Source: CAYNTH01 sp964427055
GTDB lineage: Archaea; Aenigmatarchaeota; Aenigmatarchaeia; CG10238-14; SCSR01
Assembly (NCBI GenBank): GCA_964427055.1
Contig: CAYRSQ010000015.1
Span: 1 to 16,866 of the forward strand
Direction of reading: 5' to 3'
Length of the DNA stretch: 16,866 nucleotides
Part shown: positions 1 to 6,353 of the stretch, in pieces
How the letters are laid out: every line of letters starts with the position of its first letter
How positions within the stretch are numbered: position 1 is the first letter of the stretch
Program-made: the position numbers and the translations under genes
Notes under the pieces: generated by a model
What the model was told of the DNA's origin: nothing
The model's database searches: none
Seen by the model: the letters and a program-made list of their open reading frames with translations, nothing else

Positions 1-83
1 TTACCAGATTTGTAGGAAAATAAAAGTTTTTGTTGCCTACTGCGTAGAATCATATGTTTCTTTTCAATCGGTTTAGGGGGCAT
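1..83 (-). CDS. Possible 5' end of an unknown gene, cut by the window edge
   Basis: An ATG at 81-83 (minus strand) opens a frame of 27 codons with no stop before the edge of the window. The peptide is very basic and starts MPPKPIEKKHM. It lies 50 bases downstream of the neighbouring unknown gene on the same strand, so it could be the third gene of that AT-rich operon. No ribosome site is visible in front of it. An open frame this short can arise by chance, so confidence is low. Confidence 0.3.
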   Translation of the reverse strand, partial: MPPKPIEKKHMILRSRQQKLLFSYKSG

Positions 84-133
84 TACAGAAAAAATTATTA
101 ATTCTTTTCCAACTAAACAACTAGGTAAAGACA

Positions 134-403
134 TTAATCAGTACTCCTTATAGATTTTTGGGACTTAAGTTCCTGAACTAGTTCAATTATAGTCGAAGGA
201 TTTTCAGCATTGAAAATTTCAAGTAAATCTGAAAGGTGAACTTCGTCATTTTTTCTAATATAATTCAAAATACCTCGTTTTAGACGAATTCGTTCAAACC
301 CTTCGTCTGTTTTTCCATTCAATAGTTTCGATACAGCGAATTTGGGAAATAAAACTCCGCTTTGGAAGCTTTCCGCTATGTTAATGTTGAATATGTGTCT
401 CAT
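134..403 (-). CDS. Small unknown protein, possibly winged-helix
   Basis: Encodes 89 residues that I do not recognise. The C-terminal half (about residues 45-85) has a helical pattern with the order short helix, LSDLLEIF, STIIELVQELK, which would suit a small helix-turn-helix or winged-helix fold; this is a guess from pattern only. The start ATG overlaps the stop of the upstream 122-residue gene by four bases (ATGA at 400-403), a typical sign of translational coupling. The DNA is much richer in A and T than the rest of the window, and codons such as TTT, AAT and AAA replace the host's usual choices, which suggests foreign origin. Confidence 0.6.
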   Translation of the reverse strand: MRHIFNINIAESFQSGVLFPKFAVSKLLNGKTDEGFERIRLKRGILNYIRKNDEVHLSDLLEIFNAENPSTIIELVQELKSQKSIRSTD

Positions 404-768
404 TTTTTATCTACCAAACAATACTTTTTGAAATCTTCTAAATATTTTTCAATTTCTTCTGCTAAGTTTTTTTGTTCGTTTGAATTCAAATCAAACACTT
501 TTGCGAATTTTTGTTCAAATATGTTTATTCTCATCAACAAATCGAGTAAAGTTTTTCTATCTTCCTCATCCAAATTCTCCATTAATGCATATATTTTACT
601 CGGATCGAGTTGTATTTCTTTGAAATGTTTATATTCTTCTTTATGATTGTTTTGAATTTCTGAAAGTTCCTTTACGCCTTTCGAAACTCCAGTCATTATG
701 CTTACATAAAAGTCCACTATTCCTTTAACAAAGGTTTCTTTTTTCTTTCTAGGCAATTTGTTCACCAA
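400..768 (-). CDS. Unknown helical protein, first gene of an AT-rich operon
   Basis: Encodes about 122 residues, largely charged and predicted helical. Residues 60-117 (around LMENLDEEDRKTLLDLLMRI and LAEEIEKYLEDFKKY) look like amphipathic helices or a short coiled coil. No signal peptide, membrane segment or catalytic motif is visible and I do not recognise the family. The start is either TTG (766-768) or GTG (763-765); AAGGA lies 6 bases before the TTG. It is coupled to the 89-residue gene by a four-base overlap. The base composition sets this pair apart from the rest of the window, so it probably arrived with a mobile element. Confidence 0.6.
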   Translation of the reverse strand: MVNKLPRKKKETFVKGIVDFYVSIMTGVSKGVKELSEIQNNHKEEYKHFKEIQLDPSKIYALMENLDEEDRKTLLDLLMRINIFEQKFAKVFDLNSNEQKNLAEEIEKYLEDFKKYCLVDKK

Positions 769-845
769 TTGTTGTCCTTAGGATTGATTTTAAAAGCATA
801 AATGTATTTGGTTTTTGAAACATATTTCATAAATACTAATTAGGG

Positions 846-871
846 ACTTGAGTATAAAACTTGAGTATAAA
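846..871. repeat. Two perfect tandem copies of a 13-bp unit
   Basis: The unit ACTTGAGTATAAA occurs at 846-858 and again, directly adjoining, at 859-871, followed by a third partial copy (ACTTG at 872-876). On the minus strand the unit contains TTTATACT, so it may be a duplicated promoter element or regulator site for the unknown operon that begins at 768. The gene-free stretch 769-951 also has a 9-bp direct repeat, TTGTGCTAA, at 874-882 and 913-921. I see no RNA gene in it. Confidence 0.75.
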
Positions 872-951
872 ACTTGTGCTAATCGATTGAACTATATTGT
901 TTAATAATGCTGTTGTGCTAACTGTAACAAAGTGTAACGAACTACCTTCAG

Positions 952-1188
952 TTATTCCTTCAATCTCCAATAAGTCCTTCCCTTCTCGCTGTTCTTCATC
1001 TTCCGTCTCTTCTTGTGGACGTATTCCTTGTTGTCCAGTGTCCTGAGTATCCTCCTGGTCGTCATCCAGCTTGTCCCGGCCTTCTCGGATATGGCTCTTG
1101 TGGTCAGATAGATGTCCCTGTAGTGATAAAGCACCTTCAAAACGGCCTTCATAATCGGGGTTACCTTTAACTTTCCTTTCCTTTCCAT
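952..1188 (-). CDS. Winged-helix DNA-binding protein
   Basis: Encodes 78 residues with a winged helix-turn-helix pattern: a first helix at about 11-24 (PIMKAVLKVLYHYRD), then the helix-turn-helix at about 28-51 (LTTRAISEKAGTSWMTTRR), then a basic wing at about 54-76. It is small enough to be only the DNA-binding domain. The start codon lies inside the last 22 bases of the upstream AbrB-like gene, so the two are translated from one message and may act together. It probably regulates the palindrome-rich region at 1411-1511. The specific family within the winged-helix group cannot be told from the sequence. Confidence 0.7.
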   Translation of the reverse strand: MERKGKLKVTPIMKAVLKVLYHYRDIYLTTRAISEKAGTSWMTTRRILRTLDNKEYVHKKRRKMKNSEKGRTYWRLKE

Positions 1189-1403
1189 CTTCCGATCAGC
1201 TCCTTCTTGCCTTTCTTGTCATGCGGCGGCACGATGATCTCAAAAAAGAAATCATCTCCTCCTTTCATACCAACCAGATCGGCGAATTCCTTTGGTATCT
1301 TGACAGAAAACTGGTGGCCATCGTAAATGACTTTCTTGGGTTTTGAATCTGTTAGTTTTGGAGAACCTATTATATCCTTTACTTTGTCCAAAGTGTTATC
1401 CAT
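1167..1403 (-). CDS. AbrB/SpoVT-like DNA-binding protein
   Basis: Encodes 78 residues. Residues about 28-60 fit the swapped-hairpin AbrB fold: YDGHQFSVKIPKEFADLVGM, then KGGDDFFFEIIV. This fold is used by transition-state regulators and by many antitoxins and archaeal small regulators, usually as dimers that bind AT-rich palindromes. It is the first gene of a two-gene operon with the winged-helix gene, overlapping it by 22 bases. It starts just beside the divergent control region that contains three palindromes, so autoregulation is likely (inference). No toxin gene of a known family is adjacent, so a toxin-antitoxin reading is not supported. Confidence 0.7.
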   Translation of the reverse strand: MDNTLDKVKDIIGSPKLTDSKPKKVIYDGHQFSVKIPKEFADLVGMKGGDDFFFEIIVPPHDKKGKKELIGRWKGKES

Positions 1404-1410
1404 AATATAA

Positions 1411-1511
1411 TATAGTCTATTTAATACTATAAATATCTTACTGTTTAGGACTAAATAGTAGTAAGACTTAAATAACGATAGATATACTATTATTTAGTCT
1501 AAAATATAGTA
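1411..1511. promoter_or_regulatory. Divergent control region with three palindromes
   Basis: The gap between the regulator pair and the exonuclease gene holds three inverted repeats. Site 1 is TATAGT at 1411-1416 with ACTATA at 1426-1431. Site 2 is TACTGTTTAG at 1439-1448 and CTAAATAGTA at 1451-1460, matching at 9 of 10 positions around a 2-base centre. Site 3 is TACTATTATTTAG at 1485-1497 and CTAAAATATAGTA at 1499-1511, matching at 11 of 13 around a 1-base centre. Sites 2 and 3 share the pattern TACT...TTTAG/CTAAA...AGTA, so they are probably operators for the same dimeric regulator, most simply the AbrB-like or winged-helix protein. Site 3 abuts the exonuclease ribosome site. Confidence 0.65.
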
Positions 1512-1523
1512 GAGGTGAACGAC

Positions 1524-2042
1524 ATGAAAAGATGCGTGATAGATATAGAAACGACCGCTCTTCACCCAGCCGAAGGCAGGATAATCTGCATCGGGATAAT
1601 GGATGTCGACACCGAGGATGTAAAGGTATTCCAAAGAGAGGACGAGGCGTGGATGATCATCGAATTCCTCAACTACTACAGGAAGGGCGGTTTCAACGAG
1701 ATAATAGGATACAACATCCTCTTCGACACGAGGTTCATCTTCGGGAGATGCCTCAAGCACGGCATAATGGCCGCACAGTTTCTAAATTCCAGGTACACCG
1801 ACCTGATGCACATAATGAAATCAGTGAGACCAGTATACAGCACCAACCGTCCAGGGAAACTCGGCGAATGGGCTGACCTCATACTCGGCGATGGCAACGG
1901 GAAGATAACGCTGGAGGAGGACATAAAGACTCTCTACGAGGAGGGACGGATACGGGAGATAGTACAGTACAACGAGGTGGATGTGCTTGTCACATACAGG
2001 CTTTGGGAAAGGGTTCAGAAGGTGATGATGTATGGGCGATGA
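1524..2042 (+). CDS. DEDDy-type 3'-5' exonuclease, RNase H-like fold
   Basis: Predicted exonuclease of the DnaQ/PolB-proofreading superfamily. The protein of 172 residues is a single nuclease domain. Visible motifs: ExoI VIDIETT with D7 and E9, ExoII GYNILFD with N64 and D68, and ExoIII YNEVD with Y149 and D153, which makes it the DEDDy subgroup, closest to stand-alone PolB-exonuclease-like proteins. All metal-binding acids are present, so it should be active. I chose ATG 1524 because GAGGTGA (1512-1518) sits 5 bases upstream; a GTG at 1515 falls inside that ribosome site. Its last 11 bases overlap the transposase gene, whose ribosome site lies within this gene. Substrate (DNA or RNA) is unknown. 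Confidence 0.8.
   Translation: MKRCVIDIETTALHPAEGRIICIGIMDVDTEDVKVFQREDEAWMIIEFLNYYRKGGFNEIIGYNILFDTRFIFGRCLKHGIMAAQFLNSRYTDLMHIMKSVRPVYSTNRPGKLGEWADLILGDGNGKITLEEDIKTLYEEGRIREIVQYNEVDVLVTYRLWERVQKVMMYGR
2021..2025 (+). promoter_or_regulatory. Ribosome binding site of the transposase inside the exonuclease gene
   Basis: GGTGA lies 6 bases before the ATG at 2032 and resembles the ribosome sites used elsewhere in the window (for example the exonuclease and primase genes). It decides the transposase start and implies that the two proteins come from one message with coupled translation. Confidence 0.6.
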
Positions 2043-3009
2043 TGGTTCCTGCGCGGGCACTACGGGAGGGCAGGGTAGCAGGGACTGGAGCCTGTACAAC
2101 CTTTCCCAGACAAAAGAAAAGATGATGTTCCTCAGGATACTGAACGATGCAGTGGACAGCATGGCCATACCTTACGATTATGACGGTACGGGAAGGCCGC
2201 CGATACCGAAGTCCGACATGCTCAAGTGTTGTGCTATAAAGGTGTTCAACTGTTTCTCGAGCAGGAGGACAATGGCCGAACTGCAGTTAGCATACGCCTA
2301 CGGATACATCGGATCAGTCCCGCATTTCAACATACTAAGCAAGTACATGAGGGACTCGGATATGACATGCCACCTGCATGCATTGTGCGACACGCTGGCC
2401 TATCCCATGGTCGGCATAGAGGAGATATTCGCCATAGATGCCACGGGCTTCTCCGCGCCTAACAAAGGCAAATGGGTGAAGATACGGATGAGCAGGGACT
2501 ACACCGGCATAAGGGACTGGAAGAAACTGCACGCGGTGTGCGGCGTTAATACACTGACGATCACGGCTTGCAAGGTCACTGACGGCAGGAGGAGCGACAT
2601 GAAAGAGTTCAAGCCGCTGGTGAAACAGACCGCAAAGAGGTTCAGGATGAGGGAGATATGCGCGGATGCGGGGTATCTGTCCAGGAAGAACTGCACCGTT
2701 GCCGAGTCAGTCGGCGCTGTTCCTTATATAAAGCCCAAGAAGGGGTCGACCCCAAGTGCTATGAGACACCCTTCATGGAGGCGGATGATAAGGCTCTGGA
2801 TTGAGAACGAAGAGACATTCAGGGAACATTACCACAAGAGGAGTGTCGTTGAATCGGCGTTCTCGGCCTTGAAGAGGAAGTTCTCTGATTCACTACGAAG
2901 CAAAGACTGCACTGCACAGACGAACGAAGTACTCTGCAAGGTAGTCTGCCACAACGCGGCCGTCCTGGTCTCCTCTATTTTTTCGGCGGGACTCGAGGTA
3001 GATTTTTAA
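2032..3009 (+). CDS. DDE transposase, IS4/IS5 superfamily
   Basis: Encodes 325 residues with a DDE_Tnp_1-type catalytic core. The acidic triad is D136 (AIDATGFS), D212 (CADAGYLS) and E274 (VVESAFSALK). The last lies in the Y-x2-R-x3-E-x6-K signature of the IS4 superfamily (Y267, R270, E274, K281). An N-terminal helical DNA-binding region covers about 55-125. The length is normal and the frame is intact, so the enzyme looks functional. Unusually it begins inside the end of the exonuclease gene. I found no terminal inverted repeats flanking the gene, and codon use resembles the host, so it may be an old resident or a domesticated copy. The first 30 residues are atypical; ATG codons at residues 31-32 are alternative starts. 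Confidence 0.85.
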   Translation: MGDDGSCAGTTGGQGSRDWSLYNLSQTKEKMMFLRILNDAVDSMAIPYDYDGTGRPPIPKSDMLKCCAIKVFNCFSSRRTMAELQLAYAYGYIGSVPHFNILSKYMRDSDMTCHLHALCDTLAYPMVGIEEIFAIDATGFSAPNKGKWVKIRMSRDYTGIRDWKKLHAVCGVNTLTITACKVTDGRRSDMKEFKPLVKQTAKRFRMREICADAGYLSRKNCTVAESVGAVPYIKPKKGSTPSAMRHPSWRRMIRLWIENEETFREHYHKRSVVESAFSALKRKFSDSLRSKDCTAQTNEVLCKVVCHNAAVLVSSIFSAGLEVDF

Positions 3010-3015
3010 AGGAGA

Positions 3016-3039
3016 GGGGGATTAAAAGTGCAATCCCCC
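3016..3039. repeat. Perfect 8-bp inverted repeat (hairpin) after the transposase
   Basis: GGGGGATT at 3016-3023 and AATCCCCC at 3032-3039 are exact reverse complements with an 8-base loop. It starts 6 bases after the transposase stop. It may be a transcript 3' end, a transposon-end structure, or a barrier between the transposase message and the aCPSF2 promoter. No long T run follows, so a classical hairpin terminator is not certain. Confidence 0.7.
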
Positions 3040-3049
3040 GGGCGTAAGC

Positions 3050-3058
3050 TTATTTTAT
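3050..3058 (+). promoter_or_regulatory. TATA-like box for the aCPSF2-type gene
   Basis: TTATTTTAT is centred about 24 bases before the ATG at 3078, the distance expected when an archaeal transcript begins at the start codon. No ribosome site precedes that ATG, which agrees with a leaderless message. Confidence 0.5.
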
Positions 3059-3077
3059 AGAAATTCCAAGAATATGT

Positions 3078-4349
3078 ATGACTAGGCTGACATTTCTCGG
3101 AGCGATGAATGAGGTCGGTGCATCCGGCATACTGCTTGAAGACGGGGGCAGCAGGGTAGTGCTCGATTACGGCACAAAAGTACAGGACGAGCCGCCTTCG
3201 TACCCGCATAGGGTGCGCGGGAAGATTGATGCCGCGCTGCTGAGCCATGCGCATCTGGACCACAGCGGGGGCCTTGCAGTGCTGACAAGATATTTCAAGT
3301 GTCCCGTGTACGCGCCTAAGGTGAACAAGCAGCTCGTAGACATGCTCCTTAAGGATTCGCTGAAGATAGCGAAGAGGGAAAACTTTCCCGTCCCGTTCAA
3401 CAAGGAGGACGTGAAGCAGACTATAAAGAAATTCAAGGTAATCGAATACAGAAAGCCGTTCACGGTCGGAAGGAAGAACAACACGAAGGTGACAGCGTAC
3501 GACGCCGGCCACATACCTGGCAGCTGCATGCTGTTGGTCGAGACGGACAAGGGGGAGAGGATACTTTATACAGGCGATTTCAACACCGAGGATACCCGCC
3601 TGCTGAAGGGCGCTGATATAGATCTGCCGGACATAGACGTGCTCATAACGGAATGCACTTATGCGGAGCGCGACCATCCGGACAGGAAAGCGGAGGAGAA
3701 GAAACTGGTCGGCAGGGTGAGGACAACCCTGGAGGACAGTGGCATCGCGATTCTGTCAAGCTTCGCCATAGGGAGGACACAGGAAATCCTGCTGATACTC
3801 AACAGATACGGTATAGATTACCCGCTGTACATGGATGGGATGGCGAAGAAGGCGACGACGATAATAAATAGCCACCCCGAACACCTGCGGTACAAGAAGG
3901 AGCTGGATGACGCCTTGAAGAAGGTGGAATACGTCAACAATGAGAAGCAGAGGAAGAGGAGCATAAACAATCCGTGCGCAGTGCTGACGACCAGCGGGAT
4001 GTTGAATGGGGGCCCCGTAGTGTGGTACCTCGAGAAGCTGCACGACAACCCTAGGAACAGCTTGACCATGACGGGATACCAGGTCGAGGACTCGGCTGGC
4101 TACGGGATGTTGCAGACCGGCAGGTTCGTCCACGATGAAACCGACCTGAAGATGAAGATGGACTACACAAGGCTTGACTTCAGCTCACACACGGGCAGGA
4201 AGGATTTGCTTGGGTTCATAGACAAGGTCAATCCGAAGAAGGTTTTCTGCGTCCACGGTGACAATACGGCGGGTTTCGCTAATGAGTTGAGAGCGAAGGG
4301 TTACGACGCGCAAGCACCTGTCGACGACAACAGTACATTTGAGGTATGA
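3078..4349 (+). CDS. aCPSF2-type beta-CASP metallo-beta-lactamase ribonuclease
   Basis: Encodes 423 residues, the usual size of archaeal CPSF-like RNases without KH domains (aCPSF2). Such enzymes process or degrade RNA with two zinc ions. Metallo-beta-lactamase motifs: HAHLDH at 57-62, H145 in AGHIPGS, D167 in TGDFN. Beta-CASP motifs: A at E192 (TECTYAE), the SSFAIGRTQEILL segment at 227-239, B at H371 (FSSHTG) and C at H393 (CVHGD). All expected ligands are present, so it should be active. The absence of an N-terminal KH domain separates it from the termination factor aCPSF1 (about 630 residues). The aRNase J group is the alternative. It starts leaderless at ATG 3078 and is probably a core host gene marking the end of the transposase block. 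Confidence 0.88.
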   Translation: MTRLTFLGAMNEVGASGILLEDGGSRVVLDYGTKVQDEPPSYPHRVRGKIDAALLSHAHLDHSGGLAVLTRYFKCPVYAPKVNKQLVDMLLKDSLKIAKRENFPVPFNKEDVKQTIKKFKVIEYRKPFTVGRKNNTKVTAYDAGHIPGSCMLLVETDKGERILYTGDFNTEDTRLLKGADIDLPDIDVLITECTYAERDHPDRKAEEKKLVGRVRTTLEDSGIAILSSFAIGRTQEILLILNRYGIDYPLYMDGMAKKATTIINSHPEHLRYKKELDDALKKVEYVNNEKQRKRSINNPCAVLTTSGMLNGGPVVWYLEKLHDNPRNSLTMTGYQVEDSAGYGMLQTGRFVHDETDLKMKMDYTRLDFSSHTGRKDLLGFIDKVNPKKVFCVHGDNTAGFANELRAKGYDAQAPVDDNSTFEV

Positions 4350-4380
4350 TTTCTTGAAGTATTCACTACTGAATAGTAAT

Positions 4381-4390
4381 ATTTATATAC
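4381..4390 (+). promoter_or_regulatory. TATA-like box for the two small unknown genes
   Basis: ATTTATATAC would place transcription start near 4411, giving a leader of about 45 bases that contains AGAGGCG just before the ATG at 4457. A short inverted repeat (TTGTT 4412-4416, AACAA 4421-4425) lies at the predicted start. Confidence 0.45.
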
Positions 4391-4456
4391 TGCGTAAATT
4401 CTATTAACCATTGTTCAGTAACAACATACTACAATAAATATTTCAGAGGCGAAACT

Positions 4457-4735
4457 ATGACAATAGAGACGCAGATTGCGACATGCTCGGAGCAGTACAA
4501 GAGATGGAAACAGCTCACGCTTCAGGCGAAATCTGTGGCCGAGATACAGCAGTGCCTGGAGAAGGCGCTGTTCTGGATGGAGCTGCAGACCGCATTCATG
4601 GCTCTCTGGAATATAGAGACCGCCAGAGGGGACGATCCGGCTGTCAAGGAGCAGCTGATAGTCGCCAAGACGAACCTTTCGAGGAAACTGGCGGACTATG
4701 CGCAGAAGACGCTGGATGAGATAGATTGGAGGTAG
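4457..4735 (+). CDS. Small unknown helical protein
   Basis: Encodes 92 residues that I do not recognise. It looks all-helical: an amphipathic stretch at about 12-37, a tryptophan- and methionine-rich segment at 38-53 (ALFWMELQTAFMALWN), and a second amphipathic helix at about 62-88. No membrane segment, signal peptide or catalytic motif is clear. The ATG is preceded by AGAGGCG. It has its own TATA-like box and is followed, 5 bases after its stop, by another small unknown gene whose ribosome site GGAGGT overlaps its last codons, so the two form an operon. Host-like codon use argues for a real gene. A role as a small complex subunit is possible but not supported by any motif. Confidence 0.65.
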   Translation: MTIETQIATCSEQYKRWKQLTLQAKSVAEIQQCLEKALFWMELQTAFMALWNIETARGDDPAVKEQLIVAKTNLSRKLADYAQKTLDEIDWR

Positions 4736-4740
4736 ATTTG

Positions 4741-5010
4741 ATGGAATACATATTGCCGATAACAGAGAAACCCATCAGCGGGAAATCGCTGAAGAAGGTC
4801 AGGGACATAGAGAGAAAGACTTATGACATGGGAAGCGACCACAGGGTGGGAGCGAAGCCCGAAAAGAGGTTCTGTGATACAGTCAGAAGGTACGATATAG
4901 CCGATAATGAAATAAGCAACGACAAGGCAAACCTGATAGCCCTTCTGATAGAAGCGGAAGATGGGTTGAACATGTACAAGCTTGGCGAAAAACCACTTTA
5001 TTTGATATGA
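4741..5010 (+). CDS. Small unknown soluble protein
   Basis: Encodes 89 residues, starting MEYILPITEKP, that I do not recognise. ATG 4741 is preferred because GGAGGT (4728-4733) lies 7 bases upstream; an in-frame TTG at 4726 would sit before that site. The central part is rich in lysine, arginine and aspartate; the C-terminal part has a helix (KANLIALLIEAEDGLNMYKL). It is the second gene of a two-gene operon. A run of seven T residues 12 bases after its stop may end the transcript. Confidence 0.65.
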   Translation: MEYILPITEKPISGKSLKKVRDIERKTYDMGSDHRVGAKPEKRFCDTVRRYDIADNEISNDKANLIALLIEAEDGLNMYKLGEKPLYLI

Positions 5011-5022
5011 GCCAGGCTTGAC

Positions 5023-5029
5023 TTTTTTT
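5023..5029 (+). terminator. T-run, possible archaeal terminator
   Basis: Seven consecutive T residues 12 bases after the stop of the second small gene and before the phosphoglycerate mutase gene. Archaeal RNA polymerase terminates at such non-template T tracts without needing a hairpin. Confidence 0.4.
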
Positions 5030-5073
5030 CATTGATGTGAACCTTTTTCTTCTGAAAATCACATATTATACTA

Positions 5074-6318
5074 ATGGCGGCCACGAAGGCTAAATCCAAA
5101 GGGACTGGGAAATCGGCTTCTAAAGGAAGGAAGAAACAGAAGGTAATCTTTATAGTAGTGGATGGGATGGCCGACAGGATGGACGGCAAGACACCGCTCC
5201 AGAGCGCGAAGAAACCGAATATGGATTGGATGGCTGCTAACGGCGAGTGCGGGCAGCTATCGCTGATATCAAAGTCCCTTTGGAACGAGATAGACACCAA
5301 AGGGATAAGCCAGTACGCGAATGTCAGCCTTCTGGGCGGCAACCCGAACAAGTACGTGCTTGACAGGGGGCCGCTGGAGGCGGTCGGATTAGGAATACCG
5401 TACAATGAAGGCAACCTTGCGGTAAGGTGTAACTTCGCCACAGTGGACGGTGACATGGCCATGGTCGACAGGAGGGCCGGAAGGGGCATCTTCGGCCTTG
5501 ACGCCATAACCAGACAGATAAACCAGCATGTCCGCCTCGACGAGAAATATGTCTTCATGAGGACGTACGGTCACAGGGCGGTTTTCATAGTGCAGAAGGA
5601 CCTGTCAAAGGACATAAAGGGCAACGATGTCGAGGTGGGGGAACACATCCCCAGGATAGAAGCGCTCAACGAAGGCGCGGAGGAGTCTGCCAGACTGGCC
5701 CAGGATTTCGTAGAAAAGGCCAGAACGACTATAAGATTCTACCCTAAAAACTCGGAGAGGATAGACAAGGGGCTGCCTTCAGCCAACTATATAATAATGA
5801 GGCAGGCTGGGAACCAGCTTCCGAAGCTCCCCAAGTTCTCGAAGAAGTGGAACGTGAAGAAACCGGTGTGCATATCCGAGAGCGGTGTGATGAAGGCAAC
5901 GTGCATGCTATCCGGATTCAGCTCAATAAATGTGCCAGAGTTCGGGAGTTACAAGAAGTGGCTTGACTTCATATTCGACAACGTCGACTCCGCGCTGTCT
6001 GAGTACGACTTCGTATACGTGCACATAAAGCCTGCTGACGAGGCTGCCCACGACAAGGACCCGGAGAGGAAGAGAGAGATAATAGAGTACATGGACTCGC
6101 TCCTTGAGCCGTACAGGAATTTCAAGGGAGTGATGGTCATCACGTGCGACCACATAACCTCGAGCGAGAGCGGTGAACACGAATACGGGAAAGTGCCCGT
6201 GCTGGTGTACGGAAAAGGGAAGGACGATGTGGAATCCTTCGACGAGGAGTCGGTCGTGAACGGCTCGATCGGGACAAAGTCAGGGCATAGCCTGCTGAGC
6301 CACATCCTGGGAAAGTAA
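5074..6318 (+). CDS. apgM: 2,3-bisphosphoglycerate-independent phosphoglycerate mutase, archaeal type
   Basis: Interconverts 3- and 2-phosphoglycerate in glycolysis and gluconeogenesis. The 414 residues have the alkaline-phosphatase-type fold of archaeal enzymes. Metal and catalytic residues visible: D30 (VVDGMAD), S79 as the candidate phospho-serine, D322 and H326 (KPADEAAH), D359 and H360 (ITCDH) and H369 (GEHEYGKVPV). RGPLEAVGLGI at 98-108 is a family signature. The segment after the serine reads SQYANVSLLGGNP where most relatives have S-D-x-A-H-L-S-L-L-G-Y-D-P, so D and H near the active site are replaced by Q and N. The first 20 residues are a lysine-rich extension. The enolase gene follows after 35 bases, so consecutive glycolytic steps are adjacent. 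Confidence 0.88.
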   Translation: MAATKAKSKGTGKSASKGRKKQKVIFIVVDGMADRMDGKTPLQSAKKPNMDWMAANGECGQLSLISKSLWNEIDTKGISQYANVSLLGGNPNKYVLDRGPLEAVGLGIPYNEGNLAVRCNFATVDGDMAMVDRRAGRGIFGLDAITRQINQHVRLDEKYVFMRTYGHRAVFIVQKDLSKDIKGNDVEVGEHIPRIEALNEGAEESARLAQDFVEKARTTIRFYPKNSERIDKGLPSANYIIMRQAGNQLPKLPKFSKKWNVKKPVCISESGVMKATCMLSGFSSINVPEFGSYKKWLDFIFDNVDSALSEYDFVYVHIKPADEAAHDKDPERKREIIEYMDSLLEPYRNFKGVMVITCDHITSSESGEHEYGKVPVLVYGKGKDDVESFDEESVVNGSIGTKSGHSLLSHILGK

Positions 6319-6353
6319 TTCTTTTTACCGAACGACGCGAATTCTATTTAGGT

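Noticed and set aside
846..921. CRISPR array
   Set aside because: The units are 13 bp, directly adjoining and only two in number, with no spacers and no cas genes.
952..1403. Toxin-antitoxin module
   Set aside because: An AbrB-like protein can be an antitoxin, but its overlapping partner is a winged-helix DNA-binding protein with no toxin fold or catalytic residues.
1515..1523. GTG start for the exonuclease at 1515
   Set aside because: This GTG is part of the GAGGTGA ribosome site; the ATG at 1524 has the right spacing and starts just before the ExoI motif.
1404..3077. Terminal inverted repeats of an insertion sequence
   Set aside because: I compared the AT-rich palindromes before the exonuclease with the sequence after the transposase and found no matching ends; the hairpin at 3016-3039 has no partner upstream.
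3006..3677. A 223-codon minus-strand frame opposite the aCPSF2-type gene
   Set aside because: It overlaps the intergenic hairpin and the antisense of a gene with all beta-CASP motifs; the translation has no recognisable domain.
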